Shown here in pieces: positions 15,043 to 19,699 of a stretch of 19,699 nucleotides of DNA. Under the pieces are notes generated by a model that was not told the DNA's origin, did no database searches, and saw only the letters and a program-made list of their open reading frames with translations. Both the position numbers and the translations under genes were made by a program. The stretch covers positions 1-19,699 of the forward strand of contig DIUL01000184.1 in NCBI GenBank assembly GCA_002422345.1, read 5' to 3'. The DNA comes from Acetobacteraceae bacterium UBA6159 (GTDB taxonomy: Bacteria; Pseudomonadota; Alphaproteobacteria; Acetobacterales; Acetobacteraceae). Position 1 is the first letter of the stretch. Every line of letters starts with the position of its first letter.

Positions 15043-15152
15043 AATGTGATCCTTGAAAATACAACCTTGGCTCGAAGCCCTATATGCTTCTCAGGATACG
15101 GTCCCATGGTTAGAAATCGCTTAATTGCGACCTGTTCCGTCATATACAGTTG

Positions 15153-15168
15153 ATTATATTGATATAAT
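15153..15168. promoter_or_regulatory. AT-rich palindrome before paralog B
   Basis: ATTATAT and ATATAAT are perfect 7-bp arms around TG. On the - strand it includes a TATAAT-like -10 for gene B, though no good -35 is seen. Its TTATATTGATA (15154-15164) recurs exactly at 17513-17523. Confidence 0.5.
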
Positions 15169-15264
15169 TCCGGTCTGCTACCCCAGCCGGATTTCACCGG
15201 TCAGGAATTGTGGCATCGAGTACCCAACGCGTCGGGCGGGTTCCTAACACCACAACGAGCGCGG

Positions 15265-15927
15265 TCAACGCGCGCCCGTATCGGGAGCCATCTCGCCGAC
15301 CCAGTCCACCGCGGCTGCCAGGAGCGCCAACCTGAAGGTTTGCGGGCTCGTCGCCTCTGTTCCCGGCAAGAGAGCCTGCGCCTGTTTGACCAGCGCGCCT
15401 GGCTCCGGCCATATCAGGTCAGGCGCGCCCATCCTTTTGCCGTGCTTGATGCGAGTGATGACCATGTCGACAAGCCGGTCCTCGTCCTCGGGTGCCGGCA
15501 CAATCCGCCCTGCGATGTCCGCGAAGATGGCGACCGCGCGGCGGGCAGCCGCCACGTCGAGCAAATTATTGATGAACCAGCGCACCCGTTCGGCGGTCTC
15601 GGTGTCTGGCTCATCCAGCGAGAGGGCGCTCACTTGTGCCGGCGTCTGGGACCGCACGATATCAAGCGCGAAGCCGCGACAATCGTCGAGACCGATGGGC
15701 GCATTCTTTCGCGCGGCCATCCGCATGGCCACTCCCATGACATGACGAGTGGCCCGTTCCTGGCACGTGTCGCAGCTGATGCAGGCAATCGAGGGCAGCG
15801 GGAGTGCTCCGGGTGTCCGGGCCGGCTTGGACGCGGTCCGGTTGGACCAGGCTTTCTCCGGTCCGGCTGAAAACGGAGACTTCAAGGTAACTCCCAAAAC
15901 TGACTGCGCCACTGTCCGAATGGACAT
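15265..15927 (-). CDS. Paralog A of an unrecognised three-gene family, about 220 aa
   Basis: This is the upstream member of the family. Shared blocks are VMGVAMRMAARKNAPIGLDDC, INNLLDVAAARRAVAIFADI and LIWP, in the same order and spacing as in B and C. It alone carries a CISCDTC triad (CxxCxxC) before the first block, a possible metal or redox site, though only some of these cysteines are kept in B and none in C. The start is uncertain: ATG 15927 is listed, TTG 15948 extends it, and TTG 15885 has the best ribosome binding site (GGGAG at 5 nt). About 220 bases separate it from gene B, so A may be transcribed separately or jointly with it. Predicted soluble. Confidence 0.75.
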   Translation of the reverse strand: MSIRTVAQSVLGVTLKSPFSAGPEKAWSNRTASKPARTPGALPLPSIACISCDTCQERATRHVMGVAMRMAARKNAPIGLDDCRGFALDIVRSQTPAQVSALSLDEPDTETAERVRWFINNLLDVAAARRAVAIFADIAGRIVPAPEDEDRLVDMVITRIKHGKRMGAPDLIWPEPGALVKQAQALLPGTEATSPQTFRLALLAAAVDWVGEMAPDTGAR

Positions 15928-16124
15928 TCGAGCCCGATGTCGAATCAACCATCAGGTGTTCGCCCTATCCTGCCGCTACTGGATGCAGGTGATCTTGGAT
16001 CGGTGAATGATCGCGACAGTCGGCTCATCGTAGGGACGGCTTGATTGCGGATCGAAGGAGTATTCTGCTGGTGTGGTGCGGCTATTGAGTCGATTCCGGA
16101 ATGATGGGCTCGACGCACAATCAG

Positions 16125-16814
16125 TTATTGTCCCGATCCGGGCGCGGGTCCCGGCGCGACGGAGCGTGTTTCAATCTTGATCTGAGCAAACTGTTCTCGC
16201 TCCAATCCTTGTGGCGCATCTGCTACCAAGCCTTGGCGTACCACCCGGAGCGATCGCAGTTCCCCGCCCGGATAGAGCTTGACGCTCGGCAGTGCGCGCG
16301 CCTGCAAGGTGATAACCGCGAGTTCCTCAAGAAGATAGTTCCGACTGTGCTCCAACTCCGGTAGCGAAGGCGGGCGGCTTCTGCGGCGATAAAAGTCCAC
16401 ACTGTCATCATGAACGGCTTCGCGCAGGACAGGGTCGATCGCGTGTGCGCGCTCGAACCCGGCCAACGTCGCTGCATAGTCGGCATGGCGGTACCACGCC
16501 GACCAGCGGATCACATCCGGTTTCACCGGGCTGGCATCGATAAGGGCCTGATGGCGGGCCAACCATGCCGCACCCATGGCATTCGCGCGGTCAAGGGCCT
16601 CGTCCGGCGGCAAGCCTTCCGCCATGAAGCTGTGACGATAGAGCGCATCGCTGACATCAATCCGTATCGTGCTGAAATTGGCCGCGGCGAATGCCAGGAT
16701 GGCGGCGAATTTCGCGCCATCCCAGTTCGGACTTGGCGTGCTGACGCCGAGGGTCGCGGCGGCAAAACGCCGCCACCCTGGGCTGTTGCGAACGACGATC
16801 TTGTACCGGGTCAT
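16125..16814 (-). CDS. tRNA-dependent cyclodipeptide synthase, XYP type
   Basis: This 229-aa protein matches the cyclodipeptide synthase family. Such enzymes take two aminoacyl-tRNAs and release a cyclic dipeptide by a ping-pong mechanism via a serine-bound aminoacyl intermediate. Visible hallmarks are LGVSTPSPNW with the catalytic Ser25, the IDVSDALYRHSF stretch (50-63), RANAMGAAWLARHQ, VIRWSAWYRHADYAATLAGF, YLLEELAVI with Tyr160 and Glu164 (equivalent to AlbC Tyr178 and Glu182), and Tyr181-Pro182. With Ser, not Asn, three residues after the catalytic Ser, this is the XYP subfamily pattern. Length is normal. ATG 16814 overlaps the regulator stop as ATGA. Product specificity cannot be read from sequence. 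No P450, oxidase or methyltransferase is nearby. Confidence 0.85.
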   Translation of the reverse strand: MTRYKIVVRNSPGWRRFAAATLGVSTPSPNWDGAKFAAILAFAAANFSTIRIDVSDALYRHSFMAEGLPPDEALDRANAMGAAWLARHQALIDASPVKPDVIRWSAWYRHADYAATLAGFERAHAIDPVLREAVHDDSVDFYRRRSRPPSLPELEHSRNYLLEELAVITLQARALPSVKLYPGGELRSLRVVRQGLVADAPQGLEREQFAQIKIETRSVAPGPAPGSGQ

Positions 16815-17440
16815 GGTGCAGGCTTCGAAGGCAGGGGGGCCTGTGCCCAGATCATTTCGAACAAGCCGCGCAGCATGTCGGCCTGGTCCCGGTCGGTGAC
16901 CAGAAGGACCGTGCCATTGAGCCCGCGCAAGGTGGCAACCTTGTCGCCAAACACGACCATCACGCTGTTGGTGAAATAGCGGGAAGGGATGAGGCGGTAC
17001 TCGCGCACCGAGAAGTCGAACCGCCTGGCCCTGTCGTGGGACAGGAAGCGGCATTTGATGCCGGCGTCATGCCAGCGCTGGATTGCCTGGGTGACTTCCG
17101 GGGGAGAGACGCTGTCATCGGTGCAGATCGACAGCACCTCGGCCTCGGGCTTGCCGCGCAAGGCGTGATAGACCTCATCAAGGAGACGGAGATAGCAGTC
17201 CGGCCCCTCGATCAGCCGATAGTTGTCATTGACGAGCGCGACGCCCCGGTCACCGACAAACTCCACACCGGCCGCGGAGAAGACGCGGAAAATCCGTTCG
17301 AGCGTCCCTTCGCGTGGCTGGACGAGGTCGTTCTCGATGTTGGTGATTGTCTCGCGGCTGATGCCTGCACGGGACGCCAGTTCGGCGGCGTCGAGACCGA
17401 CCAGGGCACGGGCGGCGCGGATTTGGCGTGGCGTAATCAT
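16811..17440 (-). CDS. Xre-type regulator with ligand-sensing-like C-terminus
   Basis: This 209-aa protein has an N-terminal Xre helix-turn-helix at about 3-58 (ELASRAGISRETITNIENDL is the recognition region). The C-terminal domain, about 65-200, contains AEVLSICTDDSVSPPEV, IKCRFLSHDRARRFDFSVREY and RLIPSRYFTNSVMVVFGDKVA. That pattern recalls the PLD-like effector domain of TrmB-type regulators, which sense small molecules (inference). It is coupled by an ATGA overlap to the cyclodipeptide synthase gene, so it likely controls that operon, perhaps in response to the product or to cell state. The start at 17440 lacks a clear ribosome binding site and may be leaderless. The upstream intergenic region holds several palindromes that could be its operators. 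Confidence 0.85.
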   Translation of the reverse strand: MITPRQIRAARALVGLDAAELASRAGISRETITNIENDLVQPREGTLERIFRVFSAAGVEFVGDRGVALVNDNYRLIEGPDCYLRLLDEVYHALRGKPEAEVLSICTDDSVSPPEVTQAIQRWHDAGIKCRFLSHDRARRFDFSVREYRLIPSRYFTNSVMVVFGDKVATLRGLNGTVLLVTDRDQADMLRGLFEMIWAQAPLPSKPAP

Positions 17441-17512
17441 ATGGTTGGCACAAAGAGAATTATGGTTAATGAAATCGAATATACATCTTATGCAAACTGA
17501 GCAATGACATCC

Positions 17513-17585
17513 TTATATTGATAATATCATACCCATGCAACCGATGTTATTCAATATTATGCTGAATAATAATCCTCATGAGGAT
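17513..17585. promoter_or_regulatory. Operator-rich intergenic region between divergent genes
   Basis: Within this AT-rich stretch are an ATATT/AATAT inverted repeat (17515-17527) inside TTATATTGATA, a TTATTC/GAATAA pair (17547-17552 and 17564-17569), ATTAT/ATAAT arms (17556-17570) and a perfect 14-bp palindrome ATCCTCATGAGGAT (17572-17585). It separates the regulator gene (-) from the 75-aa gene (+) and should contain both promoters. Confidence 0.55.
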
Positions 17586-17666
17586 GAATTATATTGTCAG
17601 TACACCCGCTCGCCGGTAGGCTGACTGCGAGTCAGGCCCAATAATACCGTGCGGAGGGAAACCAAA

Positions 17667-17894
17667 ATGGCAGCCATTCAATCGCCCGAAGAGAAATTTG
17701 ACATCACCGAGGAACGGCACTGGTCGGAAGACGGCGAAATCGCCGCCAGGATGGCGCCGGTGATCGCCGCCATTACCGGGCGCAAGGGCGGATGTTTGCC
17801 GCAGGACCTCGTTGCCGAGGGCTTTCCACCCGGGCAGGTCAGCCGATGCTGGCAGATCGCCGTCGCGCTCTCTGCGATCCCCTCCAGACGCTGA
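17667..17894 (+). CDS. Small hypothetical protein, 75 aa
   Basis: ATG 17667 follows GGAGGGAA, a strong ribosome binding site about 9 nt upstream. The product begins MAAIQSPEEKFDITEERHWS and continues with a helical middle (GEIAARMAPVIAAITG) and a part that reads like a small helix-turn-helix or winged motif (CLPQDLVAEGFPPGQVSRCW). No membrane segment is present. I recognise no family. It is divergent from the Xre/cyclodipeptide synthase operon and 13 bases ahead of the 109-aa gene, so these two form a small + strand operon that may share control with the synthase locus. Confidence 0.7.
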   Translation: MAAIQSPEEKFDITEERHWSEDGEIAARMAPVIAAITGRKGGCLPQDLVAEGFPPGQVSRCWQIAVALSAIPSRR

Positions 17895-17907
17895 AGCGGA
17901 GGTCGGA

Positions 17908-18237
17908 TTGCGCAAGACCAGAAAGACACCAGACAGGCCCGTCCCAAGCTGGTCCGCGTTGCGACGGGCCGGTGAAGGAACCATCGAGGCCTATATCGAG
18001 ACATCGCGGGCATGGGAGCCGATCGTTGAAGTCACGGCCATCGGCCTTGTTGCGAAGGATCGGCGGGCGACGGCCAGCCTTATCATCGATGCGCTCGACC
18101 GGCATCAGCGGAACCGCGTGCTCATCCCGCATATGATCGCGGCGCTTGAGCTTTGCCTTGAATGCGAAGGACTGTCATGGGCAGCTGAACATGATGCCGA
18201 GATCGTGCTCAAGCGGGCAAAGGCCCTCTGTCGGTAA
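17908..18237 (+). CDS. Hypothetical helical protein, 109 aa
   Basis: I start this at TTG 17908 because GGAGG lies 5 nt upstream; the open frame extends to ATG 17812, but that part is out-of-frame reading of the 75-aa gene. The protein is helical, with a basic N-terminus (RKTRKTPDRP), then TIEAYIETSRAWEPIVEVTA, LVAKDRRATASLIIDALDRH and ALELCLECEGLSWAAEHDAE. There is no TM segment or signal. No family is recognised. It is probably co-transcribed with the 75-aa gene and ends 46 bases from the convergent Xre repressor, where inverted repeats may serve as a shared terminator. Confidence 0.68.
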   Translation: MRKTRKTPDRPVPSWSALRRAGEGTIEAYIETSRAWEPIVEVTAIGLVAKDRRATASLIIDALDRHQRNRVLIPHMIAALELCLECEGLSWAAEHDAEIVLKRAKALCR

Positions 18238-18255
18238 CCGATGTAGCGAAGCGGG

Positions 18256-18307
18256 AGGGGCAACGCGGATGCCACCATGATGGTCATCGCCAGGGTCGCT
18301 TGCCCCT
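18256..18307. repeat. Inverted repeats between convergent genes
   Basis: AGGGGCAA (18256-18263) and TTGCCCCT (18300-18307) are perfect 8-bp arms about 36 bases apart. Inside them lies a smaller hairpin, ACCAT/ATGGT around one base. There is no T-run, so a terminator role is uncertain; the right arm lies in the end of the Xre gene. Confidence 0.4.
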
Positions 18308-18799
18308 GACCCTATCAACTCCCGCGCCTGCCGAGTTCGCAGATTGCCGACGCGCCTGCTCATACAGGATGATTTCACTGACCGCCGCCTCAAGCACCGG
18401 GCGTGTCAGGCTCAGGTCACCGACCATCCTGGCATACAGCGTGTCGACGAGTTCAGCCTTGAATTCGAAATCATGTCGCAGCTTTGACTTCGTCAGCTTC
18501 CGGTCGACCACGGTCAGCACGACAGTCAGCACCCTGCGATCAAGGACATGGGCCGCGGCCCGGTGTCCCTGCGCTCTGCCATCGCCTTTGCCCGTCCGGA
18601 GCCAGCGTTCATTGACGCGAAACAACTCGGCAAGCTCCGGCAGATAGCGGGGTCGTGCAATCATTCCCTGCTCAAGCTGGTGGATCGATTGCTGGCTCAC
18701 GCCCGGGATGTGTGCCGCGAGTGCGGCCTGTGACAAGCCCGCGTTCTTGCGAAGTTCACGGATGCGACGTCCGATTTCTGCCTTGGTCTTGTCTGGCAT
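18284..18799 (-). CDS. Xre-family repressor-like regulator, 171 aa
   Basis: The N-terminus is a clear Xre/Cro-type helix-turn-helix at about residues 6-60 (GRRIRELRKNAGLSQAALAA, then GVSQQSIHQLEQGMI), followed by RYLPELAELFRVNERWLRTG, as in phage-type repressors. The C-terminal part (about 85-155: RRVLTVVLTVVDRKL, FEFKAELVDTLYARMV) is helical and lacks the Ser-Lys self-cleaving peptidase of LexA/CI proteins, so induction by RecA cleavage is not expected. The start ATG 18799 has no visible ribosome binding site. It lies downstream of the excisionase-like gene on the same strand, 116 bases apart. It is a likely controller of element genes such as excision or transfer. Confidence 0.82.
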   Translation of the reverse strand: MPDKTKAEIGRRIRELRKNAGLSQAALAAHIPGVSQQSIHQLEQGMIARPRYLPELAELFRVNERWLRTGKGDGRAQGHRAAAHVLDRRVLTVVLTVVDRKLTKSKLRHDFEFKAELVDTLYARMVGDLSLTRPVLEAAVSEIILYEQARRQSANSAGAGVDRVRGKRPWR

Positions 18800-18915
18800 G
18801 GGATAATGAGAGGACCGCTGATAGCCCTTCCCAAGTTATCGCACGACGGGGGTTAACATCCTGTAAAAAAGCAGGATTCGGCTCGTTCTGTACGGGTCCC
18901 AGGCCGTTCGGCACA

Positions 18916-19155
18916 TCATCCGCGTTTCGTTGCGCGGCGTTCCTGGCAGGCGATCCAGTCCAGTAGCACCGAACGGCGCGCGCACAGCACCGAACCCAGT
19001 TTGAACACCGGCAACCGCGAGGTTGATGCAAGATGATAGACCTTTCGCCGTTCAGTTTCCGTGCCGAACAGGAATTCCGCGATCTTATCAGCGCCACGCA
19101 GCAGGTCTGTTGATAGTTCGTCTGATCGCGGTATCGAGAAGGACTTGTCTTGCAT
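18916..19155 (-). CDS. Excisionase-like DNA-binding protein, 79 aa
   Basis: ATG 19155 is preceded by GGAGG (19163-19167) at 7 nt, which fixes the start. After 15 polar residues the protein reads LLRGADKIAEFLFGTETERR and then KVYHLASTSRLPVFKLGS before RRSVLLDWIACQER. That is the helix, wing (PVFKLG) and closing helix layout of MerR-like winged-helix excisionases and AlpA-type regulators. Such proteins bend DNA to direct recombinases toward excision or act as transcription factors on mobile elements. The recombinase at 11544 is a possible partner but is 7 kb away. Typical small size. Family assignment is by pattern only. Confidence 0.72.
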   Translation of the reverse strand: MQDKSFSIPRSDELSTDLLRGADKIAEFLFGTETERRKVYHLASTSRLPVFKLGSVLCARRSVLLDWIACQERRATKRG

Positions 19156-19699
19156 GCATGCACCTCCAGAATGGTTGTATGGAACAGCCTGAGCCGTTCG
19201 ATCAGACCATCCACCACGGGCACGCCAGCCCTGATGTGTGATGAGTTGCCGCGCCTCGGGATCGAAGTGGACGAACCCCGGCCAGACCGGCAATTGCCGT
19301 CCGGCTTGATCGAACATTGCAGACTGTTCGGAGATTGGTATCGCCCGTCAATTGACGTTGCCGAGAATTATCATCCGGTACGAAACTGTCTCACCTGTCC
19401 GCGTGTCGCGACTGCACCACTGATTATCTGGGTATGTACCTTCCGTATCCGGAACATCTGTTCGGAACCGCATCACGGGCCTTTGGGTATGCATATCCGT
19501 GACGATGCCGTTCGTTTAGATCATCACACCATTGTGTCTCAGTTGGTGGTCAATTATATGTGGCTCAGTCCTAGGTTGATCGTCAATGAATGCGATCAGC
19601 GCGTATGTTCTGCTGTCAGGCTCCGTCTATGCCTTGGCCAGTTGCAGAATTCACTAGACGCTCGATAGTGAGCTAACCCACTGCTGTCCGGTCAATCAC
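19156..19699. other. No supportable gene, right edge
   Basis: The + strand has a long open frame (19150-19668) but no ribosome binding site; it begins inside the excisionase-like gene start and its product is rich in Cys, Arg and His without fold-like pattern. The region is somewhat less GC-rich. It contains a GAACA/TGTTC inverted repeat within two CGGAAC repeats (19450-19455 and 19463-19468), near TTCCG/CGGAA arms. No gene enters from the right edge on the - strand, as all three frames stop within about 30 bases. Confidence 0.5.

Noticed and set aside
19450..19468. LexA-like box (GAAC, 4 bp, GTTC) with CGGAAC direct repeats
   Set aside because: Alphaproteobacterial LexA sites are direct repeats with 7-bp spacing; this spacing differs and no SOS gene follows. 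It is only a weak palindrome.
19561..19578. GGCTCAGTCCTAGG resembling a well-known strong constitutive promoter spacer
   Set aside because: The matching -35 and -10 hexamers are absent, so the similarity is to the spacer only and is probably chance.
19150..19668. Long + strand open frame, 172 codons
   Set aside because: It starts within the ribosome-binding region of the excisionase-like gene, has no own ribosome binding site, and the product has no fold-like pattern or recognisable motif.
1..19699. tRNA attachment site, CRISPR array or IS ends
   Set aside because: No cloverleaf-like tRNA sequence, no regular repeat-spacer array and no transposase with terminal inverted repeats were found by eye.

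Overview
This GC-rich window comes from accessory DNA, probably an integrative element or plasmid of an alphaproteobacterium. The codon use and the small tyrosine recombinase would suit an Acetobacteraceae-like host, but that is only an inference. The evidence for mobile DNA is a TraG/VirD4-type coupling protein, a tyrosine recombinase, an AbiE-type toxin-antitoxin pair, two Xre-type regulators and an excisionase-like DNA-binding protein. No rRNA, tRNA, CRISPR array, classical IS transposase, relaxase or T4SS ATPase is visible.

Layout from left to right. At 1-436 is the start of a two-TM membrane protein that runs off the left edge, perhaps preceded by a small overlapping ORF. At 1031-2378 is an abiEi/abiEii pair on the + strand with a recognisable promoter. 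From 2416 to 11362 almost everything is on the - strand. Read in transcription order this block holds an M48-like membrane metallopeptidase, a 433-aa unknown, a 96-aa protein behind a palindrome and a consensus -35, a 774-aa multi-TM protein with a large soluble C-terminus, a 99-aa TM protein, the coupling ATPase, and 42-aa and 61-aa membrane peptides. This looks like a DNA-transfer or membrane-complex module most of whose members I cannot name.

A compact tyrosine recombinase follows at 11544-12206. Its start codon lies inside one of two inverted 15-bp repeats that flank a 109-bp segment, which is the geometry of an invertible promoter switch. A small secreted protein (12492-12890, +) then converges on a - strand group of four genes (12897-15927). 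Three of these, spanning 13943-15927, are tandem diverged paralogs of one unrecognised family.

The most striking locus is 16125-17440. It encodes an Xre-type regulator translationally coupled (ATGA overlap) to a protein with the diagnostic residues of a tRNA-dependent cyclodipeptide synthase of the XYP type. No tailoring enzyme is nearby, and an AT-rich, palindrome-filled intergenic region lies upstream. Two small + strand genes (17667-18237), a second Xre repressor (18284-18799, -) and an excisionase-like protein (18916-19155, -) close the set. The last 544 bases hold no supportable gene.

Three AT-rich promoter regions (near 952, 15155 and 17514) share TATTGATA; two of them share the 11-mer TTATATTGATA. 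This hints at common control of the toxin-antitoxin pair, the paralog cluster and the cyclodipeptide synthase operon.
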